A stretch of 64,000 bases of DNA from Telmatospirillum siberiense (GCF_002845745.1 NZ_PIUM01000001.1:124001-188000), one strand, 5' to 3'; positions 43,435-53,283 are shown, numbered from the stretch's first letter. Notes: generated from the sequence alone by a model not told the origin. Numbers and translations are program-made.

Positions 43435-45567
43435 TCAAAGATGGTAAGCCAGTTTGAAGAAGACCGTGGTTGGCGGATAAGGTGTCGCCACCCAGATGCC
43501 GGGCGGTGAATAGTTGCCGATCTGCAGCGGTCTCTGGTCGAAGATGTTTTTGGCGGTTCCGCTCAAGGTCCAGTGATTGTCCTCGGTGGTATAGGAAATG
43601 CCGAGATCGACGATCGCGTAGGAGGGAATGGAGACCTGGGGCGTATTGGCCACGTTGGAAAAGGAAGACGTCTGGTACTTGATATCGGCCCGCGTCTTGA
43701 GTTTCCCCGGAATGGCCAGGGGCAGGGTGTAGTCGAGGCCCGAATCGAGCGTCCAATGGGGAGCGTTCATCAGCCTGTTGCCTTTCGCGTTGGTTCCGGC
43801 ACCCAGCGCGCCCACCGCCTCGTCATATTTGCCGATCAGAAAACCGGCGGAGTTCAACCATTCGAGGCCTTTCGCCAGCAGAAGCGTCGTGCTCAGTTCC
43901 GCGCCCTGGGAATGGGCCTTCTCGGCGTTGCTGCGGACGTAGGTATTAACCGCGGCGTTCCAGATGGAAAGCTGGAGGTCTTTGTAGTCGTTGTAGAAGA
44001 GCGCGAGGTTGGCCGTCGCTCGACGATCGAGCCAGGATGTTTTGACGCCGGTCTCGTAGGTGACGACCTTTTCCGGCGCGAATGCCGTTGTCGCGGCCAG
44101 GACCGTGGTGACCGCGCGGTCGTATCCTCCCGATTTGAAGCCCTTGGTGACGGTCGCATACTGAAAAACGCTCGGAGTCCACTGGTAATCGACGCCGGCT
44201 TTGGGCGCCAACGAATACCATGTGTGGGCGGCCGAGGAGTTAAAGCGGGTGGCGGTGGGGGTTCCGGTCGCGGTGATGGTGTCGACACGGTAGCGGTTTT
44301 GGCGTTTTTCGTCGGTCAGGCGCAATCCGAAAATGCCGGAAAGCTGGTCGGTGATCTTGTAGGTTCCCTGTCCGAAGAGGGCGCCGCTGTCGGTGGTCAG
44401 GCGTCCCGCTTCCAGCACATTGCTTGCAAAGACCGTGCGGTCCGTCGAATAGAATTCGTGATAAAGGAACAGGCCGCCGACCAGATTGAGCGCGTCGTAG
44501 TTCGCGGCCGCCTGGAATTCCTGGGAATAGAATTTCTCGAACAGCTTGTCGGAGCTCTCGTTGATGATGCTGGGCAGTCCGTCGCTGTCGGTGATGATCG
44601 GGCTTTCCGTGAAGCCGCGCGCCGCGGTGATGGATTTCAGCGTCACCGCGTCGTTCAGATCCTTGGTGATATTGAGCGATGTTCCGCCAAGCTCGAGCTT
44701 TCCTTGCGGATTCCGCTCGGAGTCGATGAGCCCGGGATCATATCCGCCGACCCGGTTGACCGGGGTGCGGAAGAAGCTTGGCGAATTGTCGCGGCCGCCA
44801 TCGATGGAAAGGCGGATATCGAGGTCATCGCTCGGCGTCAGGCGGAACTTCCCGCGCAGCGATGTCACATCCTTGTTCATCACGTCCTTGCGCAGGACCT
44901 CGTTGTAACTGAAGCCGTCGTTCTGGGCGTGGGAGAAGCTCAAACTGGCGTAGGCCTTGCCGGGCACGATGGCGCCGCCCGCGTAGCCGTGGCTTTCGAA
45001 TTGCCCCCAGTCTCCCCCGCCGATGTCGCCGAAAACCTCGGCCTTGTCTCCGGGGGTCTTGGTGATCACCTTGACGGCGCCGCCGTTGGTGTTGCGGCCG
45101 TAGAGCGTGCCCTGGGGACCGACCAGCACCTCGACCCGCTCGGCATCAGCGAGATCGCCAAGGCTGCCGATGAGGCGGGGAGACACCACGTCGTCCACGT
45201 AATAGCCGACCGCGGGGTCCTGATAGGGGTCGTTCTCACCGATGCCGCGAAACCAATAGCTTTGCGTGGAATTCGTCAGGAACGTGCCGGGAATGTTGAC
45301 GTTCGGAATCAGGCCCTTGGCATCGCGCAAAGTATTGATCTGCGCGTCCTGCAGGCGCGTCTGGTCGATGACGGCGATCGACCCGGGGGTGGTCTGTAGC
45401 TTGGTTTCCCGCCGTTCCGCCGTGACGACGACATCCTCAATGGCATCCGATGTGGCATTTTGCGATGAGGATGGGGTGTCAGTGAGTGAAGGTGCTTGTT
45501 GTGAGAAAGCGTTGCTTCCATTAATAAAAATAAATGCAATAACAATTGCCACCGATATTCCCTTCAT
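43435..45567 (-). CDS. TonB-dependent outer-membrane receptor
   Basis: The 710-residue product has a signal peptide (MKGISVAIVIAFIFINGSNA) and a TonB-box-like DAIEDVVVTAERRETKLQTT. The plug domain has SYWFRGIGENDPYQDPAVGY and VEVLVGPQGTLYGRNTNGGA. A 22-strand-type barrel ends in the aromatic FFKLAYHL. The plug pattern is that of the iron-complex/organic-solute receptors common in Alphaproteobacteria and Sphingomonads. No Fur-box-like site is obvious upstream. The next gene encodes a sulfonate-type binding protein, so an organosulfur or other organic ligand is as likely as iron. Confidence 0.92.
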   Translation of the reverse strand: MKGISVAIVIAFIFINGSNAFSQQAPSLTDTPSSSQNATSDAIEDVVVTAERRETKLQTTPGSIAVIDQTRLQDAQINTLRDAKGLIPNVNIPGTFLTNSTQSYWFRGIGENDPYQDPAVGYYVDDVVSPRLIGSLGDLADAERVEVLVGPQGTLYGRNTNGGAVKVITKTPGDKAEVFGDIGGGDWGQFESHGYAGGAIVPGKAYASLSFSHAQNDGFSYNEVLRKDVMNKDVTSLRGKFRLTPSDDLDIRLSIDGGRDNSPSFFRTPVNRVGGYDPGLIDSERNPQGKLELGGTSLNITKDLNDAVTLKSITAARGFTESPIITDSDGLPSIINESSDKLFEKFYSQEFQAAANYDALNLVGGLFLYHEFYSTDRTVFASNVLEAGRLTTDSGALFGQGTYKITDQLSGIFGLRLTDEKRQNRYRVDTITATGTPTATRFNSSAAHTWYSLAPKAGVDYQWTPSVFQYATVTKGFKSGGYDRAVTTVLAATTAFAPEKVVTYETGVKTSWLDRRATANLALFYNDYKDLQLSIWNAAVNTYVRSNAEKAHSQGAELSTTLLLAKGLEWLNSAGFLIGKYDEAVGALGAGTNAKGNRLMNAPHWTLDSGLDYTLPLAIPGKLKTRADIKYQTSSFSNVANTPQVSIPSYAIVDLGISYTTEDNHWTLSGTAKNIFDQRPLQIGNYSPPGIWVATPYPPTTVFFKLAYHL

Positions 45568-45846
45568 TTATGCCCCCAATTTTCCAGAATTTCGTGTATA
45601 ACACCGTCTTTCTTGCTGATATTGTGCGAATTTTTATTTTGTTATGCGGATTGTATTTTTGATATGCACTCTGCGACCCCCATGGTTGGCGTATAGAGCA
45701 CAATATCTATCGATTTAGTAGATTTATTAGCGGGAGTCAATGGGATTTCAATTTTTGGTAATTGCGGCCATGGCTAGAGATGCGGATGGGTTGTGTGTCC
45801 CTTGAAACCGTTGAGTCTGACGCGGCTTTGCTGCAAAATTGCCATA
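45568..45846. other. AT-rich promoter region and right edge of the island
   Basis: The 279-base gap between the divergent TonB receptor and DUF1178 genes is AT-rich as far as about 45770 and then returns to the GC level of the neighbours. It must contain the TonB gene promoter. I found no clear operator, riboswitch or attachment-site repeat. Confidence 0.5.
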
Positions 45847-46263
45847 ATGATTCTCTTTCATCTCATCTGCGGCCAAGAACACGAGTTCGAGGGCTGGTTT
45901 CGCAATGGCGCCACATTCGACGAGCAATTGGCCGCCGGTGAGTTGACCTGTCCCGTGTGCAGCAACCGCTCGGTCCGCAAGGCGCCGATGTCGCCCGGCG
46001 TGATCAGCGGGGAGCGCGCGGAAAAAGGTAAGCGGGATGCGGACGCCGAATTGCGCGAGTCCTTGATCGCTCTGCGCCGGACGATCGAAGAGAACTGCGA
46101 CTATGTGGGTGAGCGCTTTCCGGAGGAAGCGCGGCGGATACATTACGGCGAGGTGGAAGAGCGCCCCATTTATGGTCAGACCTCGCTTGACGAGGCCCGG
46201 TCGTTACGGGAGGAGGGGGTCGACATCATGTTGATTCCCGGACGTCCCCGTAGGGATTCTTGA
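45847..46263 (+). CDS. DUF1178 family protein
   Basis: The 138-residue protein begins MILFHLICGQEHEFEGWFRN and has a second cysteine pair in GELTCPVCSNRSVRKAPMSP. The C-terminal part is RRIHYGEVEERPIYGQTSLD, highly characteristic of the family. A small zinc-ribbon-like fold is suggested by the cysteines; the function is unknown. Normally it sits directly behind the nitrilase gene, so its place here marks the far side of the inserted region. The ATG at 45847 gives the standard N-terminus. Confidence 0.9.
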   Translation: MILFHLICGQEHEFEGWFRNGATFDEQLAAGELTCPVCSNRSVRKAPMSPGVISGERAEKGKRDADAELRESLIALRRTIEENCDYVGERFPEEARRIHYGEVEERPIYGQTSLDEARSLREEGVDIMLIPGRPRRDS

Positions 46264-46279
46264 AGGGAGATTGAGGAAT

Positions 46280-46558
46280 ATGAGCGGTCTTTCCAGACGG
46301 GCATTGATGACGGCGCTGGCAGGTGCCGGCGTGACGCTGGGGACGGCGAGCCGGGCTTTCGCTTTCAGCGAGGATACGCCCAACATCCGCACTTTGGCCC
46401 TGCATGACAACGCCTGCGGCGCTTCGGCCAGTCACAAGGAATTGGTGAGCGAAGTCGAGCGCGTCCTGGGCGACAAATATTCCGAAGAGGAAAAGCGCCG
46501 CGTCATCGCGGCGATGACCTGCCCCATCTGCGGCTGCCCCTTGAGCGGGCTGTTCTGA
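46280..46558 (+). CDS. Small Tat-exported cysteine-containing hypothetical protein
   Basis: The 92-residue product has a twin-arginine signal: SRRALMTALAGAGVTL, with cleavage likely after ASRAFA near residue 28. The mature part is only about 64 residues and carries C46 (DNACGAS) and a C-terminal cluster C81, C84, C86 in MTCPICGCPLSGLF. Tat export of such a short Cys-rich protein suggests that it binds a metal or cofactor in the cytoplasm before export. I do not recognise the family. It lies 16 bases after the DUF1178 gene and shares its operon; its stop codon is inside the terminator. Confidence 0.65.
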   Translation: MSGLSRRALMTALAGAGVTLGTASRAFAFSEDTPNIRTLALHDNACGASASHKELVSEVERVLGDKYSEEEKRRVIAAMTCPICGCPLSGLF

Positions 46559-46594
46559 GGGAAGGGGGCTTGATCACAAGCCCCCTTCCCTCAG
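46555..46594. terminator. Strong bidirectional terminator
   Basis: Perfect 18-bp arms (46555-46572 and 46577-46594) around a 4-base loop atca, rich in G and C, between the small Tat protein gene and the convergent chemoreceptor gene. Confidence 0.85.
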
Positions 46595-46640
46595 GCCGAT
46601 GCATGTCACCCGCGAGTGGCGTGCCGATTTCTCCGATCGA

Positions 46641-48773
46641 TCAATGTTTTCTGATGTTCTCCAGGAAGCTGTCGACTTGGTTGCGCAGTTCCACGGATTG
46701 TTCGGTCAGGCCCGCCGCGGCTTGCAGGACTTGGCTGGCGGCGAGCCCCGTTTGTCCGGCCGTATTGTTGACGCCGGCGATGTTGCCCGTCACGTCGCGT
46801 GTGCCGGCCGCCGCCAATTGCACGTTGCGGGCGATTTCCTGGGTCGTCTCTCCTTGAGCCTCGATGGCCGTTGAAATGGCGGCCGAGATTTGATCCATCT
46901 TGCTGATGGTATCGGCGATGCCGTGAATGGCATCGACGGCCGTCTGGGTGGCACTTTGCACGTTGGCGATCTGCACGGAGATCTCTTCCGTGGCGCGGGC
47001 GGTTTGCGTGGCCAGGCTTTTCACCTCGCCGGCGACGACGGCGAACCCTTTGCCGGCCTCTCCGGCGCGGGCGGCCTCGATGGTGGCGTTCAAGGCCAGC
47101 ATATTGGTCTGTTCGGCGATGCCGTTGATCAGGCGGATCACCTCGCCGATCTTCTGCGCGGCGTCGGCCAGGCCCTGAACCATTTGATTGGTGCGGCGCA
47201 CCTCGCCCACCGCCGACGTGGCGATTTCGCTGGAACGGGACACCTGCCGGGAGATTTCCTGAATCGAGGCGGACAGTTCCTCCGCGGCGGCCGCCACGGA
47301 CTGGACGTTTCCCGACGCCGTTTCGGCGGCTTCCGCCGCGGCCGAGGACCGCTGAGAGGTGGCGTCGGCCGCCTTGGTCATCGTCTCCGCCGTTTCCTTC
47401 ATGCCGCGGGCCGCCGAGGAGACGACGTCCACGACCGTGCGCACGCTGGCTTCGAACCCGTCGGCCAGTTGAGTCATCGCCTCCCGGCGTTCCGTCTCGG
47501 CGAGCCGCTTGATTTCCGTTTGTTCCTTCTGCATGCGTTCCATCAGCAGGGCGTTGTCTTTGAAGACCTGGACGGCGCCGGCCATCTCTCCGAGCTCGTC
47601 GGTCCTCAGGCGGGCCGGAACGGCCGTCGCCAAATGTCCGGAGGCGATGGCGCCCATGGCGGCTGTCATCGCGCCGATCGGATTGGTGATGCCGCGGGCG
47701 AACAGCCAGCCGATGCCGACCACCACCAGCAGGGCGAGGGTGCTCCCCGCCAGCATGACCATTCCCATGCCGTGCACGGGGGCCATCACCTCGGTCACGT
47801 CGGTCTCGCCGATGACGGCCCAACTCGCCCCCAGGAACCGCACGGGGGCGAAGGCCGCGATGGCTTGACGGCCTTGGCGGCCGATTACCGTCGCGACGCC
47901 GCTTCTGCCGGCCAGAGCAGTCGCCACCGCCTCGTTGTCGATGGGGCGCGCGAGCACCGTCGGCTCGGTGGACAGGCGCGACTGGCTGCGCATCAGGCGA
48001 TCGCTGCCGACCAGATAGGTCTCGCCCGTCTCGCCCATGCCGACGGCCAATTGCATGATGTCGTTGATTCGCCCGATGGGCATCTGGAAGACCAGGGCCC
48101 CCAGGAACTGGCCGTCATCGGAAATGACCGGCGCTCCGATAAAGCTCGCCGGCTGATTGTCGAGATCGGGAGCGCGCTTGACGTCGGTGAAGACGATCTG
48201 CTCCTTTCCTGGCGATTGTTTGATGCGCCCGAACAGCTTGGCCAGTTCGCCGCCTTTCCATGGGCCGTCGACCAGGCTGGTGGCGTATTGCGCGGACTTG
48301 GCGACCGAATAGATGACGACGCCGTCCGGGCCGATCAGGAAAATATCGGGGAAACCCTTGGACCGCATGAAGTTGCGGAACCATCCGTGATAGCGGGCGT
48401 GGACGTCCGAATAATCGGAACCGTCGTCCCGGGTATCGACGGCCATGCGCGCGGCCGGATCGGGCGCTTCGGCGTAAAGCTGGCGCAACTTCTGCGGCGC
48501 ATTTTCCAGCGCCTTGAAGCCGTAATCGAATTCGATCAGCGAATCGCCGACCGTCTTGATGCCGGATAGGATCGCCAGATCCTGTCGAACGCCGTCCAGG
48601 TAGCGATCGATCTCGACCTTGCGCGCCTCGACGGTCGCTTTCAGCTTGCCTTCGGTGGCGGCGGTTAAATCCGATGCCGCTATCACGTAGGCCAGTGTTC
48701 CGATGACCACGGCAGTAATGGCGGCGAGCGACAAAAAAAGAAGCGGGAGCTTCTTGGAGAGATGTAAACCCAT
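46641..48773 (-). CDS. Methyl-accepting chemotaxis protein, large dCache-type sensor
   Basis: The product (710 residues from the ATG at 48773) has a membrane helix near residues 12-32 and a long periplasmic sensor ([60 protein letters not shown]). A second helix near 345-365, HAMP, and the signalling domain with [20 protein letters not shown] follow. FPDIFLI with VIYSV and a later VFQMP are typical for the dCache-like family with a helical insert. An in-frame TTG at 48812 is possible but has no ribosome site. Ligand unknown. Confidence 0.9.
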   Translation of the reverse strand: MGLHLSKKLPLLFLSLAAITAVVIGTLAYVIAASDLTAATEGKLKATVEARKVEIDRYLDGVRQDLAILSGIKTVGDSLIEFDYGFKALENAPQKLRQLYAEAPDPAARMAVDTRDDGSDYSDVHARYHGWFRNFMRSKGFPDIFLIGPDGVVIYSVAKSAQYATSLVDGPWKGGELAKLFGRIKQSPGKEQIVFTDVKRAPDLDNQPASFIGAPVISDDGQFLGALVFQMPIGRINDIMQLAVGMGETGETYLVGSDRLMRSQSRLSTEPTVLARPIDNEAVATALAGRSGVATVIGRQGRQAIAAFAPVRFLGASWAVIGETDVTEVMAPVHGMGMVMLAGSTLALLVVVGIGWLFARGITNPIGAMTAAMGAIASGHLATAVPARLRTDELGEMAGAVQVFKDNALLMERMQKEQTEIKRLAETERREAMTQLADGFEASVRTVVDVVSSAARGMKETAETMTKAADATSQRSSAAAEAAETASGNVQSVAAAAEELSASIQEISRQVSRSSEIATSAVGEVRRTNQMVQGLADAAQKIGEVIRLINGIAEQTNMLALNATIEAARAGEAGKGFAVVAGEVKSLATQTARATEEISVQIANVQSATQTAVDAIHGIADTISKMDQISAAISTAIEAQGETTQEIARNVQLAAAGTRDVTGNIAGVNNTAGQTGLAASQVLQAAAGLTEQSVELRNQVDSFLENIRKH

Positions 48774-49166
48774 CTTGGACGCCCTGTATATAATTTGTGC
48801 TTTTTTTGACAAAAAAATATATATTCAGATAGATTTGAATATATAATTCCGCATATATATTTTATTTATCTATATTTTATATATGCGAAATCTTCTTATT
48901 TTAAAAAGATTATAAAACTTTTCGTAATTTCGTCACATTGATATGGATCAAACATGGCGACTATTTGCACCCCAGGGTTTGGGGGGGCGGGAAAAGCGGG
49001 TGCTTAAATATGGAAAGTGGGGCGGGCGGCCTTCGGCAGGCTTCCCCTGCGGTCGGTTTATTGCCATAGTGCGCCGCCGGCATGGCTCCGTTCATGCCTT
49101 CGCACTGGACGATTTCACCATATATGGTATAGGCACAGAAATCCCGACAATAGGGCTTTTGCGAGT
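48774..49166. other. AT-rich intergenic region with inverted repeat
   Basis: This 393-base gap lies between the divergent chemoreceptor and yebC genes. The first 150 bases are extremely AT-rich and hold an inverted repeat, cgcatatata (48850-48859) and tatatatgcg (48878-48887). The second half is GC-rich like the rest and should hold the yebC promoter. No gene is convincing. Confidence 0.55.
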
Positions 49167-49919
49167 ATGGCTGGGCATTCACAATTCAAGAACATTATGC
49201 ACCGCAAGGGCGCGCAGGATGCGAAGCGCGCCAAGGTGTTCACCAAACTGATCCGCGAACTGACGGTCTCGGCGAAGACTGGCCTGCCGGATCCCACGAT
49301 GAATCCGCGTTTGCGGGCCGCCGTGCAGGCCGCGCGCGAGGCCAATATGCCGAAGGATACCATCGAGCGGGCCATCAAGCGGGGCGCCGGGGGCGACGGT
49401 GACACCAATTATGAAGAGGTGCGCTACGAGGGCTATGGCCCGGGATCGGTAGCCATTATCGTCGAGGCCCTGACCGACAATCGCAACCGCACCGCCTCGG
49501 AGATCCGTTCGGCTTTTTCCAAGCATGGCGGCAATCTTGGCGAAACCAATTCGGTGAGCTTCATGTTCGATCGCGTCGGCGCGATCCATTATCCCGCCGA
49601 GCGGACGTCGAATGACGCCATGTTCGAGGCGGCGCTGGAGGCCGGGGCCGATAATGTCTCTTCGGACGAGGAGGGCCACGACGTCACCTGTGCTCCGGAA
49701 GATCTGAATACGGTGCGCGAGGCGCTGGAAAGCACCTTCGGTCCTCCGGCCAGCGCCCGGCTCGATTGGCGTCCGCAGACCAGCGTTCCCATTTCCGACG
49801 AGCAGGTCGCGCAGACCTTGATCAAGCTTCTGGAGGTGCTGGAGGACAACGACGACGTCCAGCGCGTTCAGGCTAATTTTGATATTTCACAGGACGTGAT
49901 GGAGCGGCTTAGCGCTTGA
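49167..49919 (+). CDS. yebC: YebC/PmpR-family DNA-binding or translation-related regulator
   Basis: The 250-residue product begins [20 protein letters not shown] and contains [20 protein letters not shown] and [20 protein letters not shown], the standard three-domain YebC pattern. Members act as transcription regulators or help ribosomes through stalling sequences. It lies 23 bases before ruvC, the usual alphaproteobacterial linkage. The start at 49167 is the only one giving the conserved N-terminus. Confidence 0.94.
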   Translation: MAGHSQFKNIMHRKGAQDAKRAKVFTKLIRELTVSAKTGLPDPTMNPRLRAAVQAAREANMPKDTIERAIKRGAGGDGDTNYEEVRYEGYGPGSVAIIVEALTDNRNRTASEIRSAFSKHGGNLGETNSVSFMFDRVGAIHYPAERTSNDAMFEAALEAGADNVSSDEEGHDVTCAPEDLNTVREALESTFGPPASARLDWRPQTSVPISDEQVAQTLIKLLEVLEDNDDVQRVQANFDISQDVMERLSA

Positions 49920-49942
49920 GGTTCAAGCCGACCGCATGAAAA

Positions 49943-50449
49943 ATGAAACTTCTGGGGCTCGATCCCGGATTGCGCACCACCGGCTGGGGCGTGATCGATG
50001 CGGTGGACAATCGGCTGCGCTGGGTGGCTGACGGGATCGTGCGTTCCGACGCCAGCCTTTCCCTGGCCGAGCGTCTGGCCCAGTTGCATCGGGGCATTCT
50101 GGCCGTGATCGCGGAATGGCAGCCGGACGCCGCCGCCGCCGAGGAAACCTTCGTCAATCAGAATCCCGCCTCGACCTTGAAGCTGGGGCAGGCGCGCGGC
50201 GCGGTTCTCCTCGCAGCCAGCCTGTCCGGACTTTCCGTTGCCGAATATGCGCCGCGTCTGGTCAAGCAATCCCTCGTCGGTACCGGTCGGGCCGATAAGG
50301 GGCAGGTCGGCGTCATGGTCCGCCAATTGCTGCCCGGTTGCCATGCCAGCCAGGCCGATGCGACCGATGCTCTGGCGGTGGCCATCTGCCATGCCCATCA
50401 TCAGGGAACGGCCAGGCGCATCGCCATGGCGTTGGAGCGGGCGTCATGA
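49943..50449 (+). CDS. ruvC: Holliday junction endodeoxyribonuclease RuvC
   Basis: RuvC cuts Holliday junctions during recombination. The 168-residue product shows the catalytic acids: Asp7 in [15 protein letters not shown], Glu in [20 protein letters not shown], and the C-terminal [18 protein letters not shown] block. Its TGA overlaps the ruvA start by four bases. Confidence 0.96.
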   Translation: MKLLGLDPGLRTTGWGVIDAVDNRLRWVADGIVRSDASLSLAERLAQLHRGILAVIAEWQPDAAAAEETFVNQNPASTLKLGQARGAVLLAASLSGLSVAEYAPRLVKQSLVGTGRADKGQVGVMVRQLLPGCHASQADATDALAVAICHAHHQGTARRIAMALERAS

Positions 50450-51069
50450 TCGCGAAATTGAAGGGGTTGGTCGACGCCGTCGGCGAGGATTGGGCGATCA
50501 TCGATGTGGCTGGGGTCGGATATCTGGTTTTTTGTTCGACCAAGACCTTGGCGCGGCTGCCGGCGGTCGGCGAGGCCACGCAGATCCATATCGAGACGCA
50601 TGTTCGCGAAGATCACATTCATCTCTTCGGTTTTTCCCAGCCCGCCGAGCGCGACTGGTTCCGTCTGCTGCTGACGGTGCAGGGCGTCGGCAACAAGGTG
50701 GCGCTCGCCATGCTCTCGGCCCTGTCGCCGGAAGATATGTCCCGGGCCATTTCGTCCGGCGACAAGGCGATGTTGAGCCGAGCCCAGGGCGTCGGTCCGA
50801 AATTGGCGGCCCGGCTGATTACCGAACTGAAGGACAAGGTCGTGCAGATCGCCTTGTCGCCTGTTTCCGCAGGCCAGACGGCGGCCTCCGCGCCGCTTGA
50901 GGCCGGACCTTTGGAGGATGCCATCTCCGCTTTGGTCAATCTGGGCTATCGAAGGGTCGATGCGCATGCGGCGGTGTTGAAGGCGTCCGAGGTCTCGGGC
51001 GAGGGGGCCGTCGCCGGCGTCCTGATCCGCGAAGGCCTGCGAATTTTAGGTAAGGAGCTGGCACGGTGA
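50446..51069 (+). CDS. ruvA: Holliday junction branch migration protein RuvA
   Basis: RuvA binds the junction and loads RuvB. The 207-residue product begins [20 protein letters not shown] and has the acidic-pin region and helix-hairpin-helix motifs ([38 protein letters not shown]), then a domain III ([19 protein letters not shown]) for RuvB contact. Overlaps with both neighbours show translational coupling. Confidence 0.95.
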   Translation: MIAKLKGLVDAVGEDWAIIDVAGVGYLVFCSTKTLARLPAVGEATQIHIETHVREDHIHLFGFSQPAERDWFRLLLTVQGVGNKVALAMLSALSPEDMSRAISSGDKAMLSRAQGVGPKLAARLITELKDKVVQIALSPVSAGQTAASAPLEAGPLEDAISALVNLGYRRVDAHAAVLKASEVSGEGAVAGVLIREGLRILGKELAR

Positions 51070-52112
51070 GCGATCCCAGGGTGGTCGCCCCCGAAGCGGT
51101 GCCGGGCGAGACGGAAGGCAGTTTGCGCCCGCTCTCGCTGTCCGACTTCATCGGTCAGAAGGCGGCTTGCGACAATCTGCGCATCTTCATCCAGGCGGCA
51201 GGTTCCCGGGGCGAGGCGTTGGATCATACGCTGTTTTTCGGTCCTCCCGGTCTGGGCAAGACGACGCTGGCTCAGATCGTCGCCCGCGAGCTTGGCGTGG
51301 GCTTCCGCGCGACCTCGGGGCCGATCATCGCCAAAGCCGGCGACTTGGCGGCTTTGCTGACCAATCTGGAACCGCGCGACGTCCTTTTTATCGATGAAAT
51401 CCATCGCCTTAATCCTGCCATAGAGGAAGTTCTCTATCCGGCGATGGAGGATTTCCAGCTCGATCTGATCATCGGCGAGGGCCCGGCGGCTCGTTCGGTG
51501 CGCATCGATCTGGCGCCTTTCACCCTTATCGGTGCCACCACCCGATCGGGATTGCTGACCACGCCTTTGCGTGAACGGTTCGGCATTCCGCTCAGGATGA
51601 ATTTCTATACGCCGGAAGAGTTGGAGTTGATCGTTCGCCGTGGCGCTCGCGTGCTGGGATGTGAGATGACGGAAGATGGTGCGCGGGAAATCGCGCGCCG
51701 TGCGCGAGGCACGCCGCGCGTGGCCGGTCGCCTGCTGAGGCGCGTCCGCGATTTCGCCGTGGTGGCCGGCACCTTGCCCGTCACCAGCACCGTCGCCGAC
51801 GACGGGCTCAATCGCTTAGGCGTGGACCAGATGGGGCTGGACGCCATGGATCGGCGCTATTTGTCCTGCATCGCCGAGCATTACAACGGAGGGCCGGTCG
51901 GCGTCGAAACCCTGGCCGCCGCTCTGTCCGAGCAGCGCGATACCATCGAAGAAGTGATCGAGCCCTATCTTCTCCAGCAGGGTTTTCTGCAAAGGACGCC
52001 ACGGGGGCGGGTCTTGGCGGTGGCGGGTTATCGTCATCTCGGCCTGACGCCGGTCCAGCGCAGCGAGCAGTTCGATCTGCTCGATGGCGGCGGGGAGGGC
52101 CTCGATGGCTGA
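51066..52112 (+). CDS. ruvB: Holliday junction branch migration helicase RuvB
   Basis: RuvB is the AAA+ motor of branch migration. The 348-residue product starts with GTG and has [20 protein letters not shown], Walker [21 protein letters not shown], Walker [11 protein letters not shown], sensor 1 [20 protein letters not shown] and the winged-helix C-terminus [20 protein letters not shown]. It overlaps ruvA (GTGA) and ybgC. Confidence 0.97.
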   Translation: MSDPRVVAPEAVPGETEGSLRPLSLSDFIGQKAACDNLRIFIQAAGSRGEALDHTLFFGPPGLGKTTLAQIVARELGVGFRATSGPIIAKAGDLAALLTNLEPRDVLFIDEIHRLNPAIEEVLYPAMEDFQLDLIIGEGPAARSVRIDLAPFTLIGATTRSGLLTTPLRERFGIPLRMNFYTPEELELIVRRGARVLGCEMTEDGAREIARRARGTPRVAGRLLRRVRDFAVVAGTLPVTSTVADDGLNRLGVDQMGLDAMDRRYLSCIAEHYNGGPVGVETLAAALSEQRDTIEEVIEPYLLQQGFLQRTPRGRVLAVAGYRHLGLTPVQRSEQFDLLDGGGEGLDG

Positions 52113-52554
52113 CGCCGCATTGTCCGGGCGGATGGACGGGAAAATTCATTTTTTCCCGTTGCGCGTCTATTACGCCGATACCGATGCCGGCAACATCGTC
52201 TACCACGCCACCTATCTGGATTTTGCCGAACGGGCGCGTACCGAGATGATGCGCCTGTTCGGATTGGACCATACGCAACTTCGGACGGATCACGGCCTGC
52301 TTTTCGCCGTGCGCAGTTGCGAGATCGACTATCGTCGTCCGGCGCGTCTCGACGATCTGTTGGAAATCCGTTCCCATCTCACCCATCTCGGCGGAGCCAG
52401 CCTGCACATCAGCCAGAGTATCTGGCGGGGCGAAGAGGTCCTGGTGCATCTGGACATCCGTTTGGTATGCATGCATTTCGATGGTCGGGCGATGCGTATC
52501 CCCGCCGCGATTCGCAGCGATCTGCAAGACTTTCTCAGCGAAAAGGCGGACTAG
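52105..52554 (+). CDS. ybgC: Tol-Pal system-associated acyl-CoA thioesterase YbgC
   Basis: The 149-residue hot-dog-fold thioesterase has the conserved aspartate motif [20 protein letters not shown] and a downstream [10 protein letters not shown]-type strand ([20 protein letters not shown]). It hydrolyses acyl-CoA thioesters and is almost always found before tolQ. I chose the ATG at 52105, overlapping ruvB by eight bases. Confidence 0.93.
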   Translation: MADAALSGRMDGKIHFFPLRVYYADTDAGNIVYHATYLDFAERARTEMMRLFGLDHTQLRTDHGLLFAVRSCEIDYRRPARLDDLLEIRSHLTHLGGASLHISQSIWRGEEVLVHLDIRLVCMHFDGRAMRIPAAIRSDLQDFLSEKAD

Positions 52555-52558
52555 AGTC

Positions 52559-53281
52559 ATGGACCCCGTGCAAACAGCAGCCATCGCCGGCCAGGCGACC
52601 AGTGATTTGTCGATGTGGAGCCTGTTCATGCAGGCCGACATCATCGTCAAAACAGTCATGGCCGCCCTGGTCATGACATCCTTCTGGTGTTGGGCGATCA
52701 TTTTCGACAAATGGTTTCGCCTGCGCAGCCTGGTTCATCAGGCCGACCAGTTCGAGGACAGCTTCTGGTCCGGTGGTTCGCTGGAGGAGCTTTACGACCG
52801 CATCGGTTCGAGGCCGCTCGATCCCATGTCCTCGATCTTCGTCGCCGCCATGCGGGAATGGCGCCGTTCGGCCGCCAAGGGGTTGGCCGACCGTGAAGTG
52901 GTCCGCTTAAGCCTGCCGCAGCGTATCGACCGGGTGATGTCGGTGACCCTGGGACGCGAGATGGAACAGTTGGAGGCCCGCATGGGGTTCCTGGCCTCGG
53001 TGGGCTCGACGGCGCCCTTCATCGGTCTGTTCGGTACCGTCTGGGGCATCATGAACAGTTTCCATCACATCGGTGCCACCAAGAACACCAGTCTGGCGGT
53101 GGTTGCTCCCGGCATCGCCGAGGCCCTGTTCGCGACCGCCCTGGGGCTGGTTGCCGCCATTCCGGCGGTGCTCGCCTATAACAAGCTGTCGGCCGATATC
53201 GACCGCTACGCCAAGCGGCTCGAGGCCTTCGCCGGAGAATTCGGCGCCATCTTGTCGCGTCAACTCGAAGAAAAGGCTTAA
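52559..53281 (+). CDS. tolQ: Tol-Pal system inner-membrane protein TolQ
   Basis: TolQ with TolR forms the proton channel that energises TolA. The 240-residue product has three membrane segments: one near residues 27-48 (IVKTVMAALVMTSFWCWAII) and two in LASVGSTAPFIGLFGTVWGI and EALFATALGLVAAIPAVLAY, with the channel threonine and glycine residues conserved. It lies directly behind ybgC and two bases before tolR. Confidence 0.95.
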   Translation: MDPVQTAAIAGQATSDLSMWSLFMQADIIVKTVMAALVMTSFWCWAIIFDKWFRLRSLVHQADQFEDSFWSGGSLEELYDRIGSRPLDPMSSIFVAAMREWRRSAAKGLADREVVRLSLPQRIDRVMSVTLGREMEQLEARMGFLASVGSTAPFIGLFGTVWGIMNSFHHIGATKNTSLAVVAPGIAEALFATALGLVAAIPAVLAYNKLSADIDRYAKRLEAFAGEFGAILSRQLEEKA

Positions 53282-53283
53282 AG

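Larger units (their letters stand above)
38465..45846. other. Putative genomic island inserted between the nitrilase and DUF1178 genes
   Basis: Six genes in two convergent operons interrupt the usual nitrilase-DUF1178 neighbourhood. Both edges (38465-38580 and about 45590-45790) are strikingly AT-rich against a GC-rich background. No transposase, integrase, tRNA or flanking direct repeat is visible, so the way of entry is unknown. The content (TonB receptor, binding protein, flavin reductase, methyltransferase, MFS transporter, Cys-rich protein) suggests uptake and processing or export of one small molecule. Confidence 0.6.

Noticed and set aside
43573-45399. 608-codon plus-strand open frame opposite the TonB receptor gene
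   Set aside because: Mirror frame of a clearly recognised receptor; its protein is Gly/Asp/Val-rich without domains.
38465-45846. Attachment-site direct repeats at the island edges
   Set aside because: I compared the AT-rich edges by eye and found no shared repeat longer than about 8 bases and no integrase or tRNA.
45568-45846. Fur box or riboswitch before the TonB receptor gene
   Set aside because: No 19-base Fur-like palindrome and no recognisable riboswitch core could be found.
46890-48569. 559-codon plus-strand open frame opposite the third chemoreceptor
   Set aside because: Antisense artefact; composition dominated by Gly, Arg, His and Asp.
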